Positions 50,321 to 58,146 of a stretch of 64,000 nt of DNA are shown here, piece after piece (position 1 is the first letter of the stretch; every line of letters begins with the position of its first letter). The stretch is taken from contig CATLGV010000014.1 of the NCBI GenBank assembly GCA_949948735.1, positions 1-64,000 of the forward strand, in the 5' to 3' direction. The notes beneath the pieces were generated by a model, which worked only from the letters and a program-made list of their open reading frames with translations, made no database searches and was not told the origin of the DNA. Made by a program: the position numbers and the translations under genes. The DNA comes from an uncultured Lachnospiraceae bacterium. GTDB lineage: Bacteria > Bacillota > Clostridia > Lachnospirales > Lachnospiraceae.

Positions 50321-50963
50321 GCTCCTCCACCCTGTAATACAGCCTCTCCAGCTCCTCAAGCGCCGCCTGCGCGCTTGTAATTTCCGTCAGCTCCCTGCAG
50401 ACGCTGTCGTAATCCTCAATAGGAATAACAACCGTTATTGATACGTTTTCCGTGTATGCGCAGTCGACCGTTTGGATATGTCTTGCCGCCAGCAGATGCT
50501 GAATCTTACCGACACTGTTATAATCCGTCCCGATACGCAGCCTTACCCCAAACTGCTGGCGCACCGTTTCACAGTCCTCCAGCGCCTTCCTGAGCACACC
50601 CGAATAGGCCCGCACCAGCCCGCCGGTCCCCAAAAGCGTCCCCCCGAAATAGCGCGTGACCACCGCCGCAATATTACGGATTTCACTGCCAAGCAGCACC
50701 TCCAGCATGGGCCTGCCCGCCGTACCGCCGGGCTCCCCGTCGTCGCTGCTTCTGGTAAGCTGCGCCCTGCTGCCTATGACAAACGCGGAACAGTTGTGCC
50801 TCGCGTCATAATATTTCTTCTTCATTTCGTCTATAAAGGCCGCTGCCTCCTCCTCGCTCGCGACAGGACGGACCGTTGCTATAAACCGCGATTTCTTCTC
50901 CACAAGCTCTGCCTCGGCGCCCTTCGTAAGCAGGATAAAATTGTCGTATTCCGTATGCTCCAT
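50301..50963 (-). CDS. YigZ/IMPACT family protein
   Basis: 220 residues. SRFIATVRPVASEEEAAAFI, HNCSAFVIG, SDDGEPGGTAGRPML and YFGGTLLGTGGLVRAY are family signatures; a C-terminal ferredoxin-like domain follows. Its role in translation or nucleic-acid contact is not settled. First gene of the transcript that continues into the two-component system. Confidence 0.93.
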   Translation of the reverse strand: MEHTEYDNFILLTKGAEAELVEKKSRFIATVRPVASEEEAAAFIDEMKKKYYDARHNCSAFVIGSRAQLTRSSDDGEPGGTAGRPMLEVLLGSEIRNIAAVVTRYFGGTLLGTGGLVRAYSGVLRKALEDCETVRQQFGVRLRIGTDYNSVGKIQHLLAARHIQTVDCAYTENVSITVVIPIEDYDSVCRELTEITSAQAALEELERLYYRVEEHADSNM

Positions 50964-51099
50964 AAATCCTGTGCCCTCCCCTGCGGCCTTTTGCCCTGTT
51001 CTGCTCTATCTTAACACATCCGTGTATAAAAAGTAAGAGCCTTGCCCAGAATACATAGAAAAAGCATTTTCATCAGAATAAACTGTCCGCAAAAAAAAC

Positions 51100-51128
51100 T
51101 TTATTTATGCGCACCAATTTGTTATAAT
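51100..51128 (+). promoter_or_regulatory. Promoter of the class A PBP gene
   Basis: TTTATT (51100-51105), 17-bp spacer, TATAAT (51123-51128) with an extended TG. Confidence 0.65.
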
Positions 51129-51175
51129 GATGAGATAGCGTAAATGCATAATGTTTTCAATATGGAGGTGACTCT

Positions 51176-53974
51176 ATGAATTACGGGAAAAAAGGAATTC
51201 ACAAAATCCAAAAATCCCTGACTTCAAAAACGATAAAGCTCAAAAAAATGTTTTTTGTTACCGCACTGAAGCTGGCGCTTGTCGCGGTGCTGGCGACGGC
51301 GGTTATCGGCTGCTGCCTGCTCATCGGCATTTTTAAAGGCATCCTGCGGTCCACGCCCGATATAGATCCCGTATCCGTTATGCCCACAGCCTACGCGACC
51401 GTGGTTTACGACGCCAAGGGAAACGAGATTACCAAGCTTGTCGCGGCCAATTCCAACAGAAGCCCGGTGCGAATCGACCAGGTGCCTCAGTATCTTCTGG
51501 ACGCCTTTGTCGCGATCGAGGACGAGCGGTTTTACTCGCATAACGGCATTGATATCAAGGGAATTTTCCGTGCCGCAGCCGCGGTTCTCGAGACCAGAAG
51601 CCTGTCCCAGGGTGCTTCCACCATCACACAGCAGCTTATCAAAAACAATGTCTTCGACAACTGGGTCAATCAGGACGACAGCATCAAAAAGATCAAGCGA
51701 AAGATTCAGGAGCAGTACCTGGCCATCGAGCTTGAGAAAAAAATGAGCAAGGAGGAGATTTTAGAGGCGTACATGAATTCCATCAACCTCGGACAGAATA
51801 CGCTCGGCGTCAAGGCAGCCGCGTCACGGTATTTTGACAAGGAGCCGTATCAGCTGACGCTTTCCGAGTGCGCGGTCATCGCCGCGATTACGCAGAATCC
51901 TTCCAAGCTCAATCCGATATCCCATCCGGAGGAAAATATAAAACGCCGTGATAAAGTACTGAATAATATGCTCAAGCATGGCTATATTTCCCAGGCGGAA
52001 TATGACGCCGCCATCAAGGACGACGTCTATGACCGGATTGCCAAGGTCAACGATGAAATGGAAGCGAACGCAGTCTATACATATTTTGTAGACGAGCTTG
52101 CCGAGCAGGTATTGAATGACCTGATGGAGATTAAAGGCTACAACGAGACGCAGGCCTACAATATGCTTTACAGCGGCGGCCTGCGGATTTACACCACACA
52201 GGACCCGGATATTCAGGCCATCTGTGACGATGTATTTACCAATGAGGAGCTTTATCCCGCCAATACCAAATGGTATCTGAACTATGTCCTCACCGTCGAA
52301 AAGGCAAACGGTGAGAAGGAAAACCACAGTACGGAAATGTTCAAGGCATTTTTTAAGGAAAAGAACGCCTCCTTCAATCTGCTGTACCCCTCTCAGGAGG
52401 ACGCCTACGCGGCCATTGAGGAGTACAAGGCTGCCGTCATGTCCGAGGGGGACAAGGTAGACGGCGAGCGCATCACACTTACGCCGCAGCCGCAGGCGTC
52501 CCTGACGGTTATGGATCAGTCGACCGGCTATGTCGTTGCCATTGTCGGCGGGCGCGGCCCCAAAGAAGGAAGCCGTACCCTGAACCGTGCCACAAACACA
52601 ACGCGGCAGCCCGGTTCTACCTTTAAGGTCGTATCCACCTACGCACCCGCGCTCGACAGCGCTGGCGCGACGCTTGCCTCCGTACAGAACGACGCTCCCT
52701 ACAGCTACGCAAACGGCAGACCCGTCGCAAACCACTGGGGCAGCACCTATCGCGGACTGCTTTCTTACCGGTATGCCATCCAATGGTCGGCAAACGTCGT
52801 AACCGTCAAGGCACTGACACAGATCACACCGCAGCTTGGCTTCGACTATCTGCAGAATTTTGGCTTCACCACGCTGGTAGACCGGCGTGTGCTCAAGGAC
52901 GGCACCGTGCTCTCCGACATCGGTCAGCCTCTGGCCCTTGGCGGCATCACGGACGGCGTTACCAATCTGGAGCTGAATGCCGCCTATGCGGCCATCGCCA
53001 ACAGCGGCACTTATATTAAGCCCAAGTTTTATACCAAAATCGTAGACAGCAACGGAAATGTCGTGATTGACAACACGCAGCCGGAGACCACGCAGGTTAT
53101 CAAGGCTACTACCGCATGGCTTCTGACCAGCGCCATGCAGGATGTTATCAACTCCGGAACCGGCGGACGATGCCGCTTCCCCAATATGGCAATCGCGGGA
53201 AAGACCGGTACTACAACCGACTATAAGGATGTATGGTTTTCCGGCTATACCCCCTACTATACCGCCACAACATGGGTAGGCTTTGACAACAACGTAAGCC
53301 TGACCGGTACGGACGAGAAAAACCTCGCAAAGACCCTATGGCGCGAGGTTATGGCAAAAATCCATGAAAATCTGGAATACAAGTCCTTTACGATGCCGGG
53401 CGGCATCGTTACGGCCGCCGTATGCTCCAAGTCCGGCAGACTTCCGATTGCAGGCGTCTGTGACGAGCATGTCCGCACGGAATATTTTGCCGAGGGAACT
53501 GTGCCGACGGAGTACTGTGATGTGCATGTCATGTCAAATATATGCGCATATTCCGGCCTTACGGCTACGGAGGAATGTCCGTTCAAGGTCGCTTCACTGG
53601 TAGAGCAGATTCCGACAAGGCTGCAGGACATCTCTCTTGGCAACGCGCTGACTGCGCCGGCGACGGAGGAGGATCCGGACGCAGAGGAGGAGGATCCCGC
53701 TGATGCCTCCCAGATGTGCCCGCACAACAGCGACTTCTTTGCCGCGCCGAACGCGCAGGAGGTATTGCTCCAGCAGGCCCTGCAGCTTCAGCAGATGCAG
53801 AATCCGCAGACGCCGGCTCCGGACACCGGTGCGCCGCCTGCAGCGCCATCGGATACCACGATACCGCCGGCCACAGTACCGCCGACGACCACAGTACCGC
53901 CAGCCACTACGGCGCCTACACTTCCTACGCTGCCTACACTGCCCACCGTACCGCCGGCGGCCGGAACGGAATAA
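51176..53974 (+). CDS. Bifunctional class A penicillin-binding protein
   Basis: 932 residues: short cytoplasmic start, membrane span (28-52), GT51 glycosyltransferase (VAIEDERFYSHNGIDIKG, GASTITQQLIKN) and a transpeptidase with STFK (RQPGSTFK), SAN and KTG (AGKTGTT). It polymerises and cross-links peptidoglycan outside the membrane. Residues after ~860 are a low-complexity Pro/Thr tail (TVPPTTTVPPATTAP). GGAGG before the ATG. Monocistronic. Confidence 0.95.
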   Translation: MNYGKKGIHKIQKSLTSKTIKLKKMFFVTALKLALVAVLATAVIGCCLLIGIFKGILRSTPDIDPVSVMPTAYATVVYDAKGNEITKLVAANSNRSPVRIDQVPQYLLDAFVAIEDERFYSHNGIDIKGIFRAAAAVLETRSLSQGASTITQQLIKNNVFDNWVNQDDSIKKIKRKIQEQYLAIELEKKMSKEEILEAYMNSINLGQNTLGVKAAASRYFDKEPYQLTLSECAVIAAITQNPSKLNPISHPEENIKRRDKVLNNMLKHGYISQAEYDAAIKDDVYDRIAKVNDEMEANAVYTYFVDELAEQVLNDLMEIKGYNETQAYNMLYSGGLRIYTTQDPDIQAICDDVFTNEELYPANTKWYLNYVLTVEKANGEKENHSTEMFKAFFKEKNASFNLLYPSQEDAYAAIEEYKAAVMSEGDKVDGERITLTPQPQASLTVMDQSTGYVVAIVGGRGPKEGSRTLNRATNTTRQPGSTFKVVSTYAPALDSAGATLASVQNDAPYSYANGRPVANHWGSTYRGLLSYRYAIQWSANVVTVKALTQITPQLGFDYLQNFGFTTLVDRRVLKDGTVLSDIGQPLALGGITDGVTNLELNAAYAAIANSGTYIKPKFYTKIVDSNGNVVIDNTQPETTQVIKATTAWLLTSAMQDVINSGTGGRCRFPNMAIAGKTGTTTDYKDVWFSGYTPYYTATTWVGFDNNVSLTGTDEKNLAKTLWREVMAKIHENLEYKSFTMPGGIVTAAVCSKSGRLPIAGVCDEHVRTEYFAEGTVPTEYCDVHVMSNICAYSGLTATEECPFKVASLVEQIPTRLQDISLGNALTAPATEEDPDAEEEDPADASQMCPHNSDFFAAPNAQEVLLQQALQLQQMQNPQTPAPDTGAPPAAPSDTTIPPATVPPTTTVPPATTAPTLPTLPTLPTVPPAAGTE

Positions 53975-53998
53975 ACGCAGCCGGCAGCATGCATTCAG

Positions 53999-54044
53999 GG
54001 AATACCCGCGATTGACAGGACACTCCGTCAATCGCGGGTATTCC
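53999..54044 (+). terminator. Terminator-like hairpin after the PBP gene
   Basis: An 18-bp perfect stem (53999-54016 with 54027-54044) with a 10-nt loop; only TTTG follows, so it may be a weak terminator. Confidence 0.6.
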
Positions 54045-54100
54045 TTTGAACAAACCGCCTTCAGGCCGCACCGGCATGGGAAGAAATATTTAAAAATGAA

Positions 54101-54129
54101 TTGACATGACACTGCTTTTATGATAAGAT
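54101..54129 (+). promoter_or_regulatory. Promoter of tRNA-Thr
   Basis: TTGACA (54101-54106), 17-bp spacer, TAAGAT (54124-54129) with an extended TG. Confidence 0.75.
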
Positions 54130-54163
54130 AACTGACGGTGACAATATCCGTCATTCGAATGAT

Positions 54164-54236
54164 GCTGTCTTGGCGCAGTCGGTAGCGCGTCGCCTTGGTA
54201 AGGCGGAGGTCGGGGGTTCAAGTCCCCTAGACAGCT
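54164..54236 (+). tRNA. tRNA-Thr (GGT)
   Basis: 73 nt. The acceptor GCTGTCT pairs with AGACAGC, T discriminator. The anticodon loop TTGGTAA gives GGT. Single-gene unit with its own promoter and terminator. Confidence 0.95.
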
Positions 54237-54256
54237 TTGCATTGTTCATGGAATAA

Positions 54257-54288
54257 AGCCTTCAGAGTTTTCTGAAGGTTTTTTTTTC
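54257..54288 (+). terminator. tRNA-Thr terminator
   Basis: CCTTCAGA (54259-54266) pairs with TCTGAAGG (54271-54278), followed by a run of nine T. Confidence 0.9.
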
Positions 54289-54345
54289 GAAATATTACGA
54301 TTTTATTACTGAATTATTGGCATTTTGCATATTTTTGATGATTTC

Positions 54346-54374
54346 TTGCCAATTTGACCAACATAGAGTATACT
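54346..54374 (+). promoter_or_regulatory. Promoter of the SH3 gene
   Basis: TTGCCA (54346-54351), 17-bp spacer, TATACT (54369-54374), about 86 nt upstream of the ATG. Confidence 0.6.
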
Positions 54375-54460
54375 TTGTTCTATCTACTACAATTCGGAGC
54401 GGAACGCCGCTGCCGGATTGGACAAAGCATTTTACCGGCAAATAAGCAGGGGATATTGAT

Positions 54461-54874
54461 ATGAAGAAAACAACAATCAACCGCATACTGATAGGCGTCA
54501 TAACCTTAATGGTTCTCTCCATTTGCTTCCTGATCGTATGCATTGTGACAAGACCACGATATATTGATACCAGTGAACCCGAGACGGCGGTTATCCGGGA
54601 GGTTCCCTTTGTCGAGAGCCAGCCCGACGCGTTGGCCGAGAGCGGCGGACAGCCTGTCACCGAGACGGCAGAGGCTCCTTCTGTGCTTCAGGGAAAGACC
54701 TCAGCCCGCGTCAATGTCCGCAATGCCCCCACCGAGGACGGGAAGGTCCTTGCGACCGTCGATGAGGGCACGGTTTTCGAGATTGTAGAAATTCTGGATA
54801 TCGGCTGGACGCATGTCATCTACGAGAATCAGGACGCCTATATCTCTTCATCGTACGTGATCATCCTTCATTAA
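54461..54874 (+). CDS. Membrane-anchored bacterial SH3 protein
   Basis: 137 residues: membrane span (about 9-29), a Ser/Glu-rich linker, then an SH3_3 domain (SARVNVRNAPTEDGKVLATV, EGTVFEIVEILDIGWTHVIY). SH3b domains bind cell-wall peptides; the substrate is unknown. Monocistronic, convergent with yihY. Confidence 0.85.
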   Translation: MKKTTINRILIGVITLMVLSICFLIVCIVTRPRYIDTSEPETAVIREVPFVESQPDALAESGGQPVTETAEAPSVLQGKTSARVNVRNAPTEDGKVLATVDEGTVFEIVEILDIGWTHVIYENQDAYISSSYVIILH

Positions 54875-54896
54875 GCAAAGATTCTTTCCGACAGAC

Positions 54897-54925
54897 AAAA
54901 CCGCAAGCCTGTAGCTTGCGGTTTA
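54897..54925. terminator. Bidirectional terminator
   Basis: CCGCAAGC (54901-54908) pairs with GCTTGCGG (54914-54921) around CTGTA with A4/T3 flanks, between the SH3 gene (+) and yihY (-). Confidence 0.75.
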
Positions 54926-55843
54926 TTCATCTCCACGATACATATCTTTATAATATTGGCTGACATACATATAATTATAGCCGTATTCTGCAAACTTTCG
55001 CAGCACCACGTTGATCTCCGCTCCGATAAATACAATGTTCATCGTACCGTAAAGCCATAAAATGAAAATCACAATCGTTGCCAGGCTGCCATAGGTTACG
55101 GAATAATTCGCAAAATTATCTATGTAAAACGAAAATCCCCAGGAATAGGCCAGCCACACCACCGTTGAAAAGACCGCTCCCGGAAATTCGTATTGAATAC
55201 GCGACTTCCTGTTGGGCATCTTCATATAGATCAGCATAAACAGCACCACCAGCAGCAGCGGGGTAAACACATATTTCCCATATCGAAACAGCCGTTCAAA
55301 CAGGACAAGACCGGGTATATACCGGACAAGGGCGTTAAAAATATTATTTCCCAGTACAATCAGCACCATTGTAAGCCCAAGCATCACAAAAAATATCAGT
55401 ACATACAAAATGGCAAGCGCATACAGCACAATCGTCCCCCGCGTCTCCTTAATGCCGTACACCGCGTTCATCCCTATAATGACCGCATATACCCCTTTTG
55501 ACGCGCAAAACAGCACCATCAGTACGGTAAAGGACTGGAGCATTGTCGTACTGCCATAGACCTCCCTGATAATCTGCCGCAAAAGCGGCTCAAGCTCCCC
55601 CGGCATAACCGCCAGCACATAGGAGCTGATAACCCCCGCATTGATCGGCAGATACTGAAACATTGATACGCAGAACATCACCATCGGCACCAGAGACATC
55701 AATACAAACAGTGCGGCGTGTCCCGAAAAGGAAGAAACATGGTCATATCGTATCTTCTTCGAAAAGTAGAGCAGCTGCTCCGCGGCAATTTTAAGCCGTC
55801 TGCTTTTGATTTTCCCGGTTCTCTTACTTCCATCCGCGCACAT
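54923..55843 (-). CDS. YihY/BrkB-type membrane protein
   Basis: 306 residues with six membrane spans. FSGHAALFVLMSLVPMVMF, SKGVYAVIIGMNAVYGI and YGSLATIVIFILWLYGTM are typical of the YihY family. Often annotated as ribonuclease BN, which is not supported. Function unknown. Last gene after CheC and the XRE regulator (6-nt gap to CheC). Confidence 0.9.
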   Translation of the reverse strand: MCADGSKRTGKIKSRRLKIAAEQLLYFSKKIRYDHVSSFSGHAALFVLMSLVPMVMFCVSMFQYLPINAGVISSYVLAVMPGELEPLLRQIIREVYGSTTMLQSFTVLMVLFCASKGVYAVIIGMNAVYGIKETRGTIVLYALAILYVLIFFVMLGLTMVLIVLGNNIFNALVRYIPGLVLFERLFRYGKYVFTPLLLVVLFMLIYMKMPNRKSRIQYEFPGAVFSTVVWLAYSWGFSFYIDNFANYSVTYGSLATIVIFILWLYGTMNIVFIGAEINVVLRKFAEYGYNYMYVSQYYKDMYRGDE

Positions 55844-55849
55844 CGGGCG

Positions 55850-56464
55850 TTATCCCTTTTGCTTTGCCTTCTTGATAAGGAACAAATCACTGATCGCCTT
55901 GCCAAGATTGTGCGGATAAAGCTGCACGATAGGGCTGCTGAATATATCTCCTATCTGCATCCTGAAGCCCACCTTAACGAACTTCTCTTCATTTGGAAAT
56001 TCATACGCGATGTACTGTCCGTCCTCCATATACTGTGCATCCGGTGTCGAAATGTCGGTTTTGCGCTCCAGCATGACGCTCATAGAGGTTGCCGCCGCGC
56101 CCATCATCTGATTCATCGCTTCCGATACCGCGCTCAGATGCATCTCGCTGAACTCCATCTGCGCAAAGCTGCCAAAGCCGTCCCCGCCCATCATCAAATC
56201 CGCGATTTTCTTCGCATCCGGCTCCTCGAGCATCAGAATACTGCAGCCCTTAAGGCCCTCGACATAATTTACCTTCACAAAAACCTTCTTATCGGAAACA
56301 TTTTTCGCATACTCATTCTTCTCGATAATCTCCACTCTGGGCGGCGTAATATCCACCGGATGGCGGACCAGCTGGCTCAGTGTGGACGCCGAGGCGCCGA
56401 GACAGATGTTTGAAATCTCGCCTATCGCATCTATTTCCATATCACTAAATATATAATTGTTCAT
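55850..56464 (-). CDS. CheC/FliY-type CheY-P phosphatase
   Basis: 204 residues from the ATG with GGAGGGAT upstream. Two repeats of the phosphatase helix are present: DAIGEISNICLGASASTLSQ and LSAVSEAMNQMMGAAATSMS, both with the catalytic Glu and Asn. No SpoA/FliN domain or CheY-binding N-terminal peptide, so it is CheC-like rather than full FliY. It would speed loss of CheY phosphate. Chemotaxis partners are not in the window except a chemoreceptor near 6 kb. Behind an XRE regulator. Confidence 0.85.
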   Translation of the reverse strand: MNNYIFSDMEIDAIGEISNICLGASASTLSQLVRHPVDITPPRVEIIEKNEYAKNVSDKKVFVKVNYVEGLKGCSILMLEEPDAKKIADLMMGGDGFGSFAQMEFSEMHLSAVSEAMNQMMGAAATSMSVMLERKTDISTPDAQYMEDGQYIAYEFPNEEKFVKVGFRMQIGDIFSSPIVQLYPHNLGKAISDLFLIKKAKQKG

Positions 56465-56478
56465 CTCATATCCCTCCA

Positions 56479-56982
56479 TCACATCATCAGTGCCGCCGGC
56501 TCACACTTTAACGCGGATGCCAGCTTGTAAACCAGATTATCCGGCTGTCTCGACAAGTCACAGTTAAACAGCTCGCAGTTCTTTATCGTGGAAACGCTGT
56601 ACCCGGCCCGCTCCGCGACCTGCTTCTGAGAAAGGCCAAGAGCAAACCTGCGAAGCTTCACGGCCGATATCTTCGCAAAATGCAGATAAAGGTACTTCCC
56701 GTCATAATTCACGGAATTCACAAGCTGTATCAGCTCCCCGCCGTTGCTCATCGGCTCCTTATCCAGCTTGTATATCGATACAATCGCTGTCATCATCTTT
56801 CTCATAATTTTCTCGTCGGTATAATGGCTCAAATTCTCAATGGGTATGTAAACATCCATATACGCTGCTTTCAGGTCCCTGATTTGTTCCTCGCCAAGCC
56901 GCACAAGATAATTGTTCTCCCGCGCTTCGTCGTACATCGCGGAAATTTTCATCCAAAATTCATCTTTATCAAACGCCGGCAT
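56479..56982 (-). CDS. XRE-type HTH regulator with N-terminal helical domain
   Basis: 167 residues from ATG at 56982 with GGGGAGGAG upstream. The C-terminal helix-turn-helix is ALGLSQKQVAERAGYSVSTI; the N-terminal 100 residues are helical with no family match. First gene of the transcript XRE-cheC-yihY. Its DNA-binding part lies at the C-terminal end, unusual for XRE proteins, which normally start with it. Confidence 0.8.
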   Translation of the reverse strand: MPAFDKDEFWMKISAMYDEARENNYLVRLGEEQIRDLKAAYMDVYIPIENLSHYTDEKIMRKMMTAIVSIYKLDKEPMSNGGELIQLVNSVNYDGKYLYLHFAKISAVKLRRFALGLSQKQVAERAGYSVSTIKNCELFNCDLSRQPDNLVYKLASALKCEPAALMM

Positions 56983-57016
56983 GTCCTGCTCCTCCCCAAG
57001 CCTGTATTTATATATT

Positions 57017-57045
57017 ATTATACGATACCGCAAAAACAGTGTCAA
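57017..57045 (-). promoter_or_regulatory. Consensus promoter of the XRE-cheC operon
   Basis: On the - strand a perfect TTGACA (57040-57045), 17-bp spacer, TATAAT (57017-57022). Confidence 0.9.
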
Positions 57046-57089
57046 TTAATATGTCATTTTTACGCACGGCGCGCTTTTTCATTTAGTGC

Positions 57090-57118
57090 TTGACGTTTTG
57101 AATACGCATTGTTATACT
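57090..57118 (+). promoter_or_regulatory. Promoter of the 74-aa gene
   Basis: TTGACG (57090-57095), 17-bp spacer, TATACT (57113-57118). Divergent from the XRE promoter only 45 bp away, so both may share a regulator. Confidence 0.75.
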
Positions 57119-57203
57119 AAAGGTTAGGATTTTTACTTTGATGTTTTTCAAAATTGGCCAAAGCTCCCTGCCAAACAAAAATGATACAGAAAGGCGGATG
57201 ACA

Positions 57204-57428
57204 ATGAGTATTTTTAAGGATGACAGATCTACAATGAACGAAGCCGCAGCGAATCTCGACGAAGCGCTTTCTCACTGCGGTCTGGACACAGCGCTTCACA
57301 AGGCTTTTGATGCAGGCATGAATTTGGACGAAATACTGTACGTTATCTTTGCCCACACCGACCGGACCGTTAAGCGGTATGTCGTTCAGGATCAGTTAAA
57401 AAAGGCTGCAAACAAGGATAAAGCTTAA
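57204..57428 (+). CDS. Small protein, 74 aa, unknown function
   Basis: MSIFKDDRSTMNEAAANLDE start chosen since AAAGG lies 9 nt upstream; an ATG two codons earlier is possible. All-helical, hydrophilic, Ala/Asp/Lys-rich, no span. Divergent from the XRE regulator. No family recognised. Confidence 0.6.
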   Translation: MSIFKDDRSTMNEAAANLDEALSHCGLDTALHKAFDAGMNLDEILYVIFAHTDRTVKRYVVQDQLKKAANKDKA

Positions 57429-57498
57429 CCTCCTGCCGCAGCGGATGCCCCTGTGGGCGTTCTCCTTCTACAAAAAGCAGCATGGCGCAAATTTATAC

Positions 57499-57528
57499 TT
57501 GCATTTCATACATATATTGTGATATACT
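57499..57528 (+). promoter_or_regulatory. Promoter of tRNA-Trp
   Basis: TTGCAT (57499-57504), 18-bp spacer, TATACT (57523-57528). A GTCAG/CTGAC hairpin (57536-57555) lies in the leader. Confidence 0.55.
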
Positions 57529-57564
57529 ATAATTCGTCAGCGGGAATTCCCTGACGCACTGTGA

Positions 57565-57635
57565 AGGGGCATAGTTCAGCGGTAGAACAGCGGTCTCCAA
57601 AACCGTCAACGCGAGTTCGATTCTTGCTGCCCCTG
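57565..57635 (+). tRNA. tRNA-Trp (CCA)
   Basis: 71 nt. The acceptor AGGGGCA pairs with TGCCCCT, G discriminator. The anticodon loop CTCCAAA gives CCA. Monocistronic. Confidence 0.95.
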
Positions 57636-57671
57636 TCTTGACAACGCAGGCCCGGTTGCCTGCGTCCGAAG

Positions 57672-57710
57672 AAACAGCGACAAGCTTTTTGGCTTGCCGC
57701 TGTTTTTTAT
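57672..57710 (+). terminator. tRNA-Trp terminator
   Basis: AACAGCG-CAAGC pairs with GCTTG-CGCTGTT (one bulge on each arm) followed by TTTTTATTTT. Confidence 0.85.
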
Positions 57711-57717
57711 TTTCCGC

Positions 57718-57771
57718 TTGACACTTCCAGACTATTATGATAGTCTATCAATACAGACTATTGCAATAGTC
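57718..57771 (+). promoter_or_regulatory. BlaI-type promoter with two palindromic operators
   Basis: TTGACA (57718-57723), 17-bp spacer, TAGTCT (57741-57746). Two 16-bp palindromes GACTAT-N4-ATAGTC sit at 57730-57745 and 57756-57771, centres 26 bp apart; the first covers the -10 box. They are the likely sites for the BlaI-type repressor encoded next. Confidence 0.85.
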
Positions 57772-57791
57772 CAGAAAGGAGTTGTTCTCTT

Positions 57792-58145
57792 ATGAAGCTG
57801 TTTGATTCAGAGCTGAAGGTAATGGAAGTCCTGTGGGAACACGGTGAAAAATCCGCCCGCGATATTGTCGATATATTGTCCGGGCAAATTGGCTGGAATA
57901 AGAATACGACCTACACCGTAATCAAAAAGTGCATTGAAAAAGGCGCCGTCGCGCGCGAGGAGCCCGGATTTTTGTGCCGGCCGCTCGTCACCAGAGACGA
58001 GGTCGCCCAGAGCGAGACGGAACAGCTGATTGACAAAATGTTCGGCGGCTCCAGCGAGCTGTTCTTCTCATCGTTTTTAAAGAATCAGGGACTCTCGGAG
58101 GCTGACGCCGCCCGGCTCTGCCAAATGATTAAGGAGGTAAAATGA
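57792..58145 (+). CDS. BlaI/MecI-family transcriptional repressor
   Basis: 117 residues. Winged helix with ELKVMEVLWEHGEKSARDIV and WNKNTTYTVIKKCIEKGAVA; the C-terminal dimerisation helices follow. AGAAAGGAG precedes the ATG. It is expected to bind the two palindromes at its own promoter and to be inactivated through the M56 peptidase downstream, 1-nt gap. Confidence 0.93.
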   Translation: MKLFDSELKVMEVLWEHGEKSARDIVDILSGQIGWNKNTTYTVIKKCIEKGAVAREEPGFLCRPLVTRDEVAQSETEQLIDKMFGGSSELFFSSFLKNQGLSEADAARLCQMIKEVK

Positions 58146-58146
58146 A

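Noticed and set aside
54923-55843. Ribonuclease BN label for the YihY protein.
   Set aside because: The six-span membrane protein has no nuclease motif; the name is a historical mistake.
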